Both the position numbers and the translations under genes were made by a program. From the NCBI GenBank assembly GCA_937874345.1, contig CALNBT010000094.1, forward strand, positions 1 to 6,541: a DNA stretch of 6,541 nucleotides, written 5' to 3'. Below the pieces are notes generated by a model. The model made no database searches. It was not told where the DNA came from and worked only from the letters and a program-made list of their open reading frames with translations. Of the stretch, positions 1-6,448 are shown piece by piece; the first letter of the stretch is position 1, and every line of letters starts with the position of its first letter. The DNA is from an uncultured Prevotella sp. GTDB taxonomy: Bacteria; Bacteroidota; Bacteroidia; Bacteroidales; Bacteroidaceae.

Positions 1-142
1 TCATTATTTAATGTACGAATTGTAATTTCTTTTCTTCTTTACTGCGTTTTTTTATTGGATTTAGCTGTCTTGTAGACAATTAATCTTTATTTTTCTACCT
101 GAAACGCTAATGTCAAATACTCAACATTATAGATTATTGGAA

Positions 143-970
143 TCATTTTCTGGTTAACCAATATTTTCTTTCTGGTTCTTTCATCTTTTCAATCGCATAA
201 CGTAAAGTCGTACGATGCATTTCTTTGTAATGCGATTCAAGATAATCCTCTAGGAGTTGTAGGTCTTGATTTCCAACTTCTCGTAACATCCATCCTACCG
301 CTTTATGAATAAGATCATGAGGATGTTGAAGCAGCATCGTTGAAATGCGAAAAGTATCATCATATTGTCCTTGTCTGATAAGCATCCAGTTTGTGACAAT
401 AGCGATACGTTGTTCCCAAAGATTATCACTGTTTGCCAGTTGATCTAGAATGGCTCTTTTGGGCATTACGCCATCTGACTTTGGAAAGAGCAGATAATTA
501 CCTAGAATTCTGGGAGCTGACAGATCAACTAAATCCCAATTATTTGCTTGTTTTGCATGTTGTAAATAAAAATGAATGATTTGTTCTCTTTGCTCTGCAT
601 TCGTTGCGAAAGGCTGTTTTCCTTTCGGTAGGGCAGCATTCATTTCTTCAATTAAAAGCAGAAAACCACAAACCCTTACTTCGTGCCATTCAGAATAAAT
701 CAGTTTTTCAATTTCTGAAATGGGAACTTGTAGCTTGGCTTGTTTGACAACCAATCGTGTTTGAGGAACCTTAATACCTAAAAACTTGTCACCTTCACCA
801 TACTCTCCTTTTCCTGTCTTGAAAAATCTGCTTAGGATTATTTTCTGTTCCTCATTTGACATTGAGAGCAAAGTATCTATTATTTCGCTGGCTACTATCT
901 TCATGTTCTTATTATTTATATGGTGTCGTTGTTTTCTTATTGTAAGTTCTAAATCCGGCACGATAGTCAT
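143..970 (-). CDS. AlkD-like DNA alkylation repair protein (HEAT-repeat DNA glycosylase)
   Basis: Predicted alkylpurine DNA glycosylase of the AlkC/AlkD superfamily, which starts cytoplasmic base-excision repair by removing N3- and N7-alkylated purines. The 275-residue product is helical throughout, as expected of HEAT-like repeats. The family's key positions can be matched: W145 and D149 in NNWDLVDLSAPR (W109/D113 of Bacillus cereus AlkD), R188 in LWEQRIAI (R148) and W227 in HKAVGWMLREVG (W187). It ends with the typical TLRYAIEKM motif (255-263). An intact catalytic set suggests an active enzyme. The start is uncertain: the ATG at 970 gives 275 residues, but the first 22 residues are polar and not family-like, and the ATG at 904 (MKIVASEIID) gives 253, closer to usual AlkD lengths. 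It lies downstream of, and in the same direction as, an AlkZ-like glycosylase gene, so the two may be co-transcribed. Family assignment is firm; substrate is inferred. Confidence 0.9.
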   Translation of the reverse strand: MTIVPDLELTIRKQRHHINNKNMKIVASEIIDTLLSMSNEEQKIILSRFFKTGKGEYGEGDKFLGIKVPQTRLVVKQAKLQVPISEIEKLIYSEWHEVRVCGFLLLIEEMNAALPKGKQPFATNAEQREQIIHFYLQHAKQANNWDLVDLSAPRILGNYLLFPKSDGVMPKRAILDQLANSDNLWEQRIAIVTNWMLIRQGQYDDTFRISTMLLQHPHDLIHKAVGWMLREVGNQDLQLLEDYLESHYKEMHRTTLRYAIEKMKEPERKYWLTRK

Positions 971-1035
971 ATCTTTATTATATATAGTTTTTTTGACCTT
1001 ATTATTGTGTCATGGTATTGAAAATAGAACTTCAT

Positions 1036-1050
1036 AACACGTAAGGTGTT
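1036..1050. repeat. Small inverted repeat between the two glycosylase genes
   Basis: AACAC-GTAAG-GTGTT forms a 5-base stem with a 5-base loop in the short gap between the AlkZ-like stop and the AlkD-like start. No T-run follows it on the minus strand, so it is not a convincing intrinsic terminator. It could be a weak processing or operator site, or chance. No good TAnnTTTG box is visible in the gap, which favours read-through from the upstream gene. Confidence 0.25.
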
Positions 1051-1064
1051 GGCCGAGTGAAAGA

Positions 1065-2111
1065 TTAATGTTTCAAAAAATGATGATAGACCTCTAAAGC
1101 TTTATAGAATTCTTTTTCCCATTCTTTTTCAAAGAAAGAGGGTGTTGCTTTTCGGGGATGCCAATTTCCAACGATGTTTCCACTTCTAGCAATGACAGGA
1201 TGGAAAATACCATTTGAGGAGTAGGCCCGACTTAGATATTCTTTCTTTAATACAAAATGACGACTCTTATAACCGATGAGATATTCATCATATGAAGGTA
1301 AGAGCATCATCTTATTTATATTGGCCTGTGTTCGGCAATCTTGATGTACATAATATTTTTCTTCGTTGATATCTATAACCGTCAATTCATTTTGAATAGC
1401 TGTAATAGCCTGCCGACAGTCTTTAACAGTTAGATTTGTCCACCACACAAAGTCCTTTAAAGAGGCCGGAGAATGACTTCTAAAATATTTTTTTGCCAAT
1501 AAAGCCAAAGCTTCTTCATGTTCGAGCGTCTGTGAATGATGTATTCTGTTTTTGACAAGCCCATAAGTAATTCGATTATCATCAAGGTCTCCACTGCAGA
1601 TTATTCCATCAAATTCTGCCCGCAATAAATAAACGGATATGATATATGGATCATCTTGTACCCCTTTCTCTTTTAATATCTGAAGTAATTCATCTTTTCG
1701 AATAGAAATCTTGTTATCTAGAAGGTTGTTGATTAGATCATTAAAATGTTCATATTGTGCTTCACTAATGTCCTGTTTTGCTAAAGAAAGATAACCTTTG
1801 AGCAATTTTCTGTTTCTTTCTTTACAAAGTGAAAGCATCCACATTAAATCCTTTGAGGTAACAAGTTGCCATGTACCTCTGAACAAATGTGTCCTTACAA
1901 TAAGACCAGAATCATAGGCTTTTTTGAATGACGCTAGGGATGGCTCAGATGTTCGCATTGCTGCAGCCCATCTCATCATTCTATATTCTTGTGCTTGTAA
2001 CATTCCCATCCAATCAACAACTTCTTCCACTTGGCGAAATTGAGGACTTGCCAATTGCTGGCTTAACAATCGTATTGTAGGAATATCTTTTGCTGTATTC
2101 GTATAATTCAT
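1065..2111 (-). CDS. AlkZ-like winged-helix DNA glycosylase (HTH_42 family)
   Basis: Predicted DNA glycosylase of the winged-helix HTH_42 family, whose studied members are AlkZ (unhooks azinomycin B interstrand crosslinks) and E. coli YcaQ/AlkX. The 348 residues match the family length. Visible signatures are the catalytic Q-hydrophobic-Q triad (Q39-A40-Q41, in MLQAQEYR), RGTWQLVTSKDL (78-89), the winged-helix segment SPASLKDFVWWTNLT (214-228), LLPSYDEYLIGYKSR (270-284) and a C-terminal GNIVGNWHP (311-319). The Q-x-Q form is, as I recall, typical of AlkZ-like rather than YcaQ-like proteins (Q-x-D), which points to bulky N7-adduct or crosslink repair. The ATG at 2111 is the natural start; the region upstream is AT-rich and non-coding, with only a one-mismatch -7 box (TCAATTTG, 2152-2145). 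It is the first gene of a probable two-gene repair unit. Substrate is not determinable from sequence. Confidence 0.85.
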   Translation of the reverse strand: MNYTNTAKDIPTIRLLSQQLASPQFRQVEEVVDWMGMLQAQEYRMMRWAAAMRTSEPSLASFKKAYDSGLIVRTHLFRGTWQLVTSKDLMWMLSLCKERNRKLLKGYLSLAKQDISEAQYEHFNDLINNLLDNKISIRKDELLQILKEKGVQDDPYIISVYLLRAEFDGIICSGDLDDNRITYGLVKNRIHHSQTLEHEEALALLAKKYFRSHSPASLKDFVWWTNLTVKDCRQAITAIQNELTVIDINEEKYYVHQDCRTQANINKMMLLPSYDEYLIGYKSRHFVLKKEYLSRAYSSNGIFHPVIARSGNIVGNWHPRKATPSFFEKEWEKEFYKALEVYHHFLKH

Positions 2112-2306
2112 CAGTTTGTGTTATGACTTATTAATCTAAGTCTGCAAATTGAATTTGTTTCTATAAATTGAAATCTCCAATAATTTACCGAAGTACTACC
2201 ATAACCTCTATAGCAGTCAAGTATTTAGCACTTAATCAGTACAGAAAAGCTACGCAAATGAACATGAAATCATCTACCACATTTTCTCATACCCATCTAT
2301 TGTGAT

Positions 2307-2375
2307 TTACTCTGTTATTTCAGTCCATTTCGTCGTTTCATCCATAACAACTGCAGACCACCGTCCTCTTGCCAT
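2307..2375 (-). pseudogene. Possible coding remnant or micro-ORF
   Basis: A minus-strand frame is open from just after a stop at 2441-2439 down to TAA at 2309-2307. Using the only in-frame ATG gives a 22-residue peptide beginning MARGRWSAVVMDE. The triplets look more protein-like than the surrounding AT-rich DNA, and a perfect TATCTTTG box lies 14 bases before the ATG. I do not recognise the peptide. It may be the remains of a deleted gene or part of a recurrent Bacteroidota intergenic repeat. Evidence is weak because so short an open frame can occur by chance. Confidence 0.2.
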
Positions 2376-2388
2376 CTGAAGGCTACGG

Positions 2389-2396
2389 CAAAGATA
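2389..2396 (-). promoter_or_regulatory. Isolated Bacteroidota -7 box (TATCTTTG)
   Basis: TATCTTTG on the minus strand matches the TAnnTTTG consensus exactly. No TTTG element lies at the expected distance upstream, which lowers confidence. If active it would transcribe the short remnant ORF and, with a leader of about 270 bases, the AlkZ-like gene. Confidence 0.3.
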
Positions 2397-2466
2397 GGGA
2401 ATGTTTTCGTGGCTTACGGATTTTGAAGTAAGATTATTTCATGTAATGTCGGAATGGTGAGGCTAT

Positions 2467-3294
2467 TCATTCAAACCTGATCATGTCAGCTAATTGAAGG
2501 AAATAATCGTTGGACCAGATGTCAAGTTCTTTTGTGTTACGAACAAAGGGTAGTACATCTGCTTTCACCTGATGGATATCGGCCGAGGATAAACGGTCCT
2601 TGAGCTTCAATAAGAATGACTCCTTGGTAATTTCTTCGCCATTGAACTGCAATGCACGTTCGGCCAAGTGGGTGAAGTCGAGTGGGATGTTATGACGGAC
2701 ATACCATTCGAAATCGTACCAGTCACGTCCTTTCACTCGATTCTTCCATGCCCGATAGACCAATGCGTGCAGCTTTCCGGCAAACAAATCTGGAAGAGTG
2801 AAGCAACGGGCCATGAATGATTCCGGCAAAAGCAACAACTTTTGCTCGGTATTGAACTTCAAGGGGGGCTGTGTGTCAACTTCTATCTTGATTTTAATGG
2901 ATTTCTCCATTTGAAAGGTTACATCATACACATCGGTATGATCCTTCAGGAAGGCAGACTCAACCTTTCCAAAGTTCATCTTGTCCTTCTTCGTGATTTC
3001 CACTTCACGGCCCATCATGGCAAACTCGTCAATGATGGGTTGGAAGTAGTTTGAGAAATCAAAACTGTCGTTGGGGGCAAGCAAGGAGAAGTCCATGTCC
3101 TCACTGAAACGCTGGAGACCGTGGAAGATTCGCAGACATGTGCCTCCGTAGAAAGCAGCCAAATCAAAGAAGGCCCCGTGATACAGACCTGCCAGTATCA
3201 CCTGCTGATTTACCTCGAATATGGCATTCCGCTTTTGCTGTTCAGTGGTCTGCTCGTATGCCGACAACATCTGGTTGAATATCTCGTTACTCAT
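2467..3294 (-). CDS. AbiEii-family nucleotidyltransferase toxin (type IV toxin-antitoxin)
   Basis: Predicted toxin of the AbiEii nucleotidyltransferase family (the former DUF1814), which with an AbiEi partner forms type IV toxin-antitoxin or abortive-infection systems against phage. The 275-residue protein carries the fold's motifs: YGGTCLR (49-55), RFSEDMDFSL (62-71) with the metal-binding acidic pair D66/D68, IKIEVD (135-140) with a third acidic residue at D140, and DLFAGKLHAL (169-178) with K174 followed by RDWYD (190-194). All appear intact, so the toxin is probably active. Its ATG overlaps the stop of the antitoxin gene by four bases (ATGA), and a purine-rich GAAGAA precedes it, indicating translational coupling. 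Related toxins transfer nucleotides, for example onto tRNA ends (MenT family), but the target here cannot be read from sequence. Length and gene order fit the family. Confidence 0.9.
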   Translation of the reverse strand: MSNEIFNQMLSAYEQTTEQQKRNAIFEVNQQVILAGLYHGAFFDLAAFYGGTCLRIFHGLQRFSEDMDFSLLAPNDSFDFSNYFQPIIDEFAMMGREVEITKKDKMNFGKVESAFLKDHTDVYDVTFQMEKSIKIKIEVDTQPPLKFNTEQKLLLLPESFMARCFTLPDLFAGKLHALVYRAWKNRVKGRDWYDFEWYVRHNIPLDFTHLAERALQFNGEEITKESFLLKLKDRLSSADIHQVKADVLPFVRNTKELDIWSNDYFLQLADMIRFE

Positions 3295-3911
3295 TTCTTC
3301 AGATAATTAATCATTGTCTGGATGGATTGTGCCTTCTTGCCGACCTCGGCATAACGTTCAAAGATGCTGACATCCAGATTGCGGAAATCTTCCATACTCA
3401 TTCGTATGTCCTCCTCCAGATAGGCTTCAACATCCTTTGCATATCTTAAATTGACCAAAGGTGAATTGGCTATCAGGTCACAGAGAGCCTTTTCTGGTGT
3501 CGCCATCAGGAAGGCATAGCTTTGTTTGTTGATGCTGGTGATGCCGATAGGGAACGCCTCGCGATTGATGAAGGTATAGACAAATCGGCCTATCGGAGTA
3601 TCGAAACTGCGCGAGTGCTTGATGGTCATAGACTGAGTAGTATAGACAGTTTCAGGTATCAGACCATAATAGCGCAAAGCCGACGACATGGACACATAGG
3701 AAGGAGCATAGATATGGTTGGCGATGAGCTCGGTGGATAAGGCCACATGAGATACCGAAGGGTCAACCACATATAATCCCTTCTTCAGCCGGATGACCTT
3801 GCCATTCAACTCCAGATATCTCACCTTCTGATTACCAGCCTTCAATTCCGGGAAAAGGGAAGAAAGGGCAGAAGTGCTTACTGGGATATTTCCTATATGT
3901 TCCAAATCCAT
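3291..3911 (-). CDS. AbiEi-family antitoxin (type IV toxin-antitoxin)
   Basis: Predicted antitoxin and transcriptional repressor of the AbiE operon. From the ATG at 3911 it is 206 residues. An N-terminal winged helix-turn-helix (about residues 8-50, from IPVSTSALSSLFPELK to IRLKKGLYVV) should bind DNA. The rest resembles the AbiEi antitoxin domain, including YVSMSSALRYYGLIPE (72-87) and ATPEKALCDLI (137-147). In this family the antitoxin neutralises the nucleotidyltransferase without stable binding and represses its own promoter. A TTG at 3935 would add eight residues (MQKYRIKV), but that codon lies inside the likely -7 promoter box, so ATG 3911 is preferred. It is the first gene of the operon, overlapping the toxin start by four bases. 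A palindrome at 3924-3939 is a candidate operator. Confidence 0.88.
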   Translation of the reverse strand: MDLEHIGNIPVSTSALSSLFPELKAGNQKVRYLELNGKVIRLKKGLYVVDPSVSHVALSTELIANHIYAPSYVSMSSALRYYGLIPETVYTTQSMTIKHSRSFDTPIGRFVYTFINREAFPIGITSINKQSYAFLMATPEKALCDLIANSPLVNLRYAKDVEAYLEEDIRMSMEDFRNLDVSIFERYAEVGKKAQSIQTMINYLKK

Positions 3912-3923
3912 GACTTTGATTCG

Positions 3924-3939
3924 ATATTTCTGCAAATAT
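3924..3939. promoter_or_regulatory. Palindromic candidate AbiEi operator
   Basis: ATATTT-CTGC-AAATAT is a perfect 6-base inverted repeat with a 4-base centre. It overlaps the -7 box and predicted transcription start of the antitoxin gene and lies 12 bases before its ATG. The half-site ATATTTCT recurs at 3964-3971, exactly 40 bases away, and an inverted AAATATAG half lies at 3987-3994. AbiEi antitoxins are known to bind inverted repeats in their own promoters, so this is a plausible autorepression site. In such AT-rich DNA chance remains possible. Confidence 0.45.
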
Positions 3940-3960
3940 AGTCAAAAATTGAATAGCAAA
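3933..3960 (-). promoter_or_regulatory. Promoter of the AbiE toxin-antitoxin operon
   Basis: On the minus strand TTTG (3960-3957) is followed after 16 bases by TATATTTG (3940-3933), an exact match to the Bacteroidota -7 consensus TAnnTTTG. The spacer is a few bases shorter than the usual 19-21. Transcription would begin around 3926, giving a very short leader to the ATG at 3911 and excluding the TTG at 3935 as the start codon. Confidence 0.5.
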
Positions 3961-3981
3961 CTAATATTTCTTTGTTTTTGT

Positions 3982-4092
3982 GTTCAAAATATAGCTGCCA
4001 CCCAAAACATCAACGAAAAGTATGGTAAAGATTCCTTATCCTTTGATGATGGTACAGTGATAGGTTATGCTTTCGAGATTAAAGGAATCTGA
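3982..4092 (+). pseudogene. Possible 3' remnant of a lost gene
   Basis: A plus-strand frame ends at TGA 4090-4092, and its last 30 or so codons read like a real protein tail, with KYGKDSLSFDDGTVIGYAF followed by EIKGI. Codons here are less AT-biased than in the DNA on either side. The only upstream ATG (3874) is inside the antitoxin gene on the other strand, so no intact gene exists. I do not recognise the family. It may be the C-terminal end of a gene deleted when the toxin-antitoxin module arrived, or chance. Confidence 0.25.
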
Positions 4093-4155
4093 AAGTACTG
4101 TTACTTAAAATGATAGAATTAAGATTTCAGGCTATCTAAGCCAATAACGCTATGT

Positions 4156-4252
4156 CATCAGAAAGTGTGAGTAATCTTTACTCGTATCATCGAAAAAGTG
4201 TAAGAACCTTTGGTTTTTAACATCGAAAAAGGGTAAATTTGCTAAAATCAAT
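4156..4252 (+). repeat. Three degenerate tandem repeats upstream of the nuclease-helicase gene
   Basis: Three units start at 4156, 4188 and 4221, spaced 32 and 33 bases. Each opens with a version of CATCGAAAAAGTGTAA: CATCAGAAAGTGTGAG, then CATCGAAAAAGTGTAA, then CATCGAAAAAGGGTAA. The second and third differ at one base over 16. After the core, units one and two share a looser CTTT-containing segment. The spacing is about three DNA turns, as in arrays of regulator sites. The -33 element of the gene's promoter falls in unit two and the -7 box in unit three. Confidence 0.5.
4209..4241 (+). promoter_or_regulatory. Promoter of the nuclease-helicase gene
   Basis: TTTG (4209-4212), a 21-base spacer and TAAATTTG (4234-4241) match both parts of the Bacteroidota promoter consensus at accepted spacing. 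Transcription would start near 4248, giving a leader of about 40 bases that contains the short leader ORF. Confidence 0.55.
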
Positions 4253-4255
4253 GAA

Positions 4256-4288
4256 ATGGAGGGTTTTGTAATATTGAAACTATCGTGA
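4256..4288 (+). CDS. Possible 10-residue leader peptide coupled to the downstream gene
   Basis: ATG at 4256 opens a 10-codon frame (MEGFVILKLS) that stops at TGA 4286-4288. That stop shares a base with the ATG at 4288 of the nuclease-helicase gene (TGATG), the usual arrangement for stop-restart translation. The only purine-rich stretch, GGAGGG at 4258-4263, is too far (24 bases) to serve the main ATG. An overlapping alternative leader, MKWRVL, runs from 4251 to 4271. So short a frame may be fortuitous, and no conservation can be judged here. Confidence 0.3.
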   Translation: MEGFVILKLS

Positions 4289-6420
4289 TGACAAATAGAT
4301 GCCTTTATCATTCAAACTTTAGAGACTTTCTGAATGCTCAGCCGGAATATATTTTGGGTAGCTTGCACCATGCTTTTCATGGGGAGACGCTGACCACGAC
4401 CGACGAGGCGTGGATGGGCGAAATAGTGCTTCTGCAAGAGGTGCTGTTGCCGTGGAAGGACGAGGAGGCTGGTATCATCTTCGAATATGATATTCCTCGT
4501 TTGGGCAAACGAATCGATGTGGTGCTACTGCTTCGGGGAATGGTGTTTTGTCTCGAATTTAAGGTAGGCAAAAGAGAGGCTTTACAGGCCGACGTCGAAC
4601 AGGTGATGGACTATGCCTTGGATTTAAAGTATTTCCATCTGTATAGCCAGGACCGGTTTATTGTGCCTGTTCTGATACCCACATCCTACGCTTCATCAAC
4701 GTCGTTGATTCAGCCATCGATCTATGATGACCAAATCTATAATCCGCTCATCACCGGAGCTGCAGGTCTGCAACAACTCCTTCGGCTGGTCATCGAATAT
4801 GCCCACGCCACCACCCCGGGCACCATCAAAGACTGGACCATCAGTCCCTATTCTCCGACGCCTACTATTGTGGAAGCTGCAAGGTCTTTGTATGAAAATC
4901 ATTCGGTGGAAGATATTACTCGGCATGAAGCTGACAAGGTGACCACCGATGCCACCATAGCTTTCATCATGCAAGTGATCAATGAGTCGAAACGCAAGGG
5001 CCAGAAGAGTATCTGCTTTGTGACGGGAGTACCCGGGGCAGGGAAGACGCTGGTGGGACTCGATGTGGCCGTCAAGCAGTCGTATCAGGAGGATGGCACG
5101 TTCAACGAAGAAGACGGAGCCGTGTATCTCTCCGGCAACGGTCCGCTGGTGGCGGTGTTGACAGAGGCGCTGGCACGCGACAATCATTACAAATGTGTAG
5201 CGCGACAGGAACGGAAGAACCTCTCGGATTCGCGTAGAGAGGTGAGCAAATTTATCCAAATCATCCATCGCTATCGCGACAATATGTTGGCCAAAATCAA
5301 GAATCCTGTAGAGAATGGAATACTTGAAATTGATCCGGAGAAAGCAGTCAAACTTCAGGCCAGTGGCTATGGCGAAGTGGAGCATGTGGCAATCTTTGAT
5401 GAGGCCCAGCGGTCGTGGACGCACGAGCGCATTGCCAACTACCTGAAACGAGGCGGAACCTATGGAAACAAGTTGAAAGTACCTAATTTCCCACTTTCAG
5501 AGGCTGCCTTCCTCATCTGGTCGCTCGATCAAAGAGAAGACTGGGCAACGATTGTCTGTCTGGTGGGAGGTGGACAAGAAATCAATACCGGAGAAGCTGG
5601 CATTTCGGAGTGGATTAAAGCCCTGAAAGAGCAATTTACTCATTGGAAAATATATATTTCGGACCAATTGACCGAACCAGAATATGCAGAAGGGAAGGTG
5701 AACGCACTCTTAGAGAAAAATCCTAATGTAACGTTTTCTAACCAACTTCATCTTGGCGTAAGCCTCAGATCGTTTCGTGCTGAGCGGTTATCAGCTTTCG
5801 TGCATTCTTTGTTATCATTCAATTCGAGGGCTATTGAACTTTATCAAGATGTGGTGAGCCATCATTATCCCATATACCTGACTCGAGACATGGATCAGGC
5901 TCGTGCTTGGCTTCGAAAGCAGGCGCGCGGGACTCAACAGACAGGCATCCTCGTTTCCAAGGTGGCAGCCCGCTTCAAACCACTTGCTGTCAATATTCTT
6001 GCACAAGGAGATGAAAATGCTGTTCATTGGTTCCTTGAAGACAAGACAGATGTCCGTTCTTCCAACTACTTGGAAGATGCGGCCACAGAGATTCAAGTTC
6101 AAGGGCTTGAACTCGATTATGTTTGTATTCTATGGGATGCAGACATGAGATATGAGCACGGCAAGTGGACATACTGGAAATTTAATGGTAAGAATGCATG
6201 GACTCCTGAACGAAATTTGGAAACACAGAAGTATATGCTGAACGCTTATCGTGTATTGCTCACCAGAGCACGTCAGGGAATAGTTATCTGTGTGCCCAAA
6301 GGAAATAGCAATCTCACCCCCGAGGGCTTTCCTGAAGACCCGACAAGGATTCCTGTATTGTATAATTCGACGTATGAGTATTTGAAGGAGATAGGCATGG
6401 AGGAGCTTCCGCTGTCGTAA
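4288..6420 (+). CDS. PD-(D/E)XK nuclease-DUF2075 (Schlafen-3-like) helicase fusion protein
   Basis: A 710-residue soluble protein, numbered here from the GTG at 4285 (residue 1). The N-terminal domain (about 20-130) resembles a PD-(D/E)XK nuclease: E46, D78 in KRIDVV, E91-F92-K93, then Q106 and Y110 in a following helix. The rest is the DUF2075 superfamily 1 helicase/ATPase domain: Walker A GVPGAGKT (248-255), GNGPLVAVLTEAL (284-296), Walker B VAIFDEAQR (368-376), motif III-like LVGGGQEINTGEAG (426-439), EIQVQGLELD (602-611) and YRVLLTRARQG (655-665). All core motifs are intact. It probably uses ATP to move along nucleic acid and may cut it; a defence role is inferred from the domain pairing and the neighbouring AbiE genes. 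ATG 4288 is preferred over GTG 4285 because it overlaps the leader stop. It is transcribed alone, away from the AbiE operon. Confidence 0.88.
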   Translation: MTNRCLYHSNFRDFLNAQPEYILGSLHHAFHGETLTTTDEAWMGEIVLLQEVLLPWKDEEAGIIFEYDIPRLGKRIDVVLLLRGMVFCLEFKVGKREALQADVEQVMDYALDLKYFHLYSQDRFIVPVLIPTSYASSTSLIQPSIYDDQIYNPLITGAAGLQQLLRLVIEYAHATTPGTIKDWTISPYSPTPTIVEAARSLYENHSVEDITRHEADKVTTDATIAFIMQVINESKRKGQKSICFVTGVPGAGKTLVGLDVAVKQSYQEDGTFNEEDGAVYLSGNGPLVAVLTEALARDNHYKCVARQERKNLSDSRREVSKFIQIIHRYRDNMLAKIKNPVENGILEIDPEKAVKLQASGYGEVEHVAIFDEAQRSWTHERIANYLKRGGTYGNKLKVPNFPLSEAAFLIWSLDQREDWATIVCLVGGGQEINTGEAGISEWIKALKEQFTHWKIYISDQLTEPEYAEGKVNALLEKNPNVTFSNQLHLGVSLRSFRAERLSAFVHSLLSFNSRAIELYQDVVSHHYPIYLTRDMDQARAWLRKQARGTQQTGILVSKVAARFKPLAVNILAQGDENAVHWFLEDKTDVRSSNYLEDAATEIQVQGLELDYVCILWDADMRYEHGKWTYWKFNGKNAWTPERNLETQKYMLNAYRVLLTRARQGIVICVPKGNSNLTPEGFPEDPTRIPVLYNSTYEYLKEIGMEELPLS

Positions 6421-6448
6421 TCAAGCACGGATGACGTGTACTGAATAA

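Larger units (their letters stand above)
2112..2466. other. 355-base intergenic region between toxin gene and repair genes
   Basis: No full gene is visible in this stretch. It holds a one-mismatch -7 promoter box for the AlkZ-like gene (minus strand, TCAATTTG at 2152-2145, 33 bases before the ATG), a perfect but isolated TAnnTTTG box at 2396-2389, and a short open frame at 2375-2307. Base composition changes here from the AT-rich repair genes on the left to the more GC-rich toxin-antitoxin genes on the right, so it may contain the junction of a transferred segment. No terminator hairpin with a T-run was found after the toxin gene. Confidence 0.6.

Noticed and set aside
1..45. Minus-strand open frame reading EITIRTLNN, like the start of a GNAT acetyltransferase
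   Set aside because: No ATG, GTG or TTG start is present after the preceding stop, and the frame leaves the window after about a dozen codons, so it cannot be supported.
66..78. TGTCT-TGT-AGACA hairpin
   Set aside because: A five-base stem with no gene ending toward it; not distinguishable from chance.
108..129. Inverted repeat TAATGT/ACATTA after the AlkD-like stop, considered as terminator
   Set aside because: The stem is AT-rich with a 10-base loop and no T-run follows on the minus strand.
786..1037. 83-codon plus-strand frame rich in hydrophobic residues
   Set aside because: It lies opposite the well-supported AlkD-like gene; its membrane-like look comes from reading the complement of an AT-rich gene start.
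3522..3740. 72-codon plus-strand frame opposite the antitoxin gene
   Set aside because: It overlaps a conserved AbiEi coding region on the other strand and has no family features.
4188..4236. CATCGAAAAAGTGTAA repeats considered as a CRISPR array
   Set aside because: The units are imperfect, only three, and contiguous without distinct unique spacers of constant size; no cas genes are present.
4696..5424. 242-codon minus-strand frame opposite the nuclease-helicase gene
   Set aside because: It is antisense to conserved Walker A and B motifs, has an Arg/His-rich composition typical of antisense frames, and shows no recognisable domain.
6426..6438. CACG-GATGA-CGTG hairpin after the nuclease-helicase stop, considered as terminator
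   Set aside because: Only four base pairs and no T-run; it also runs into the proposed IS terminus.
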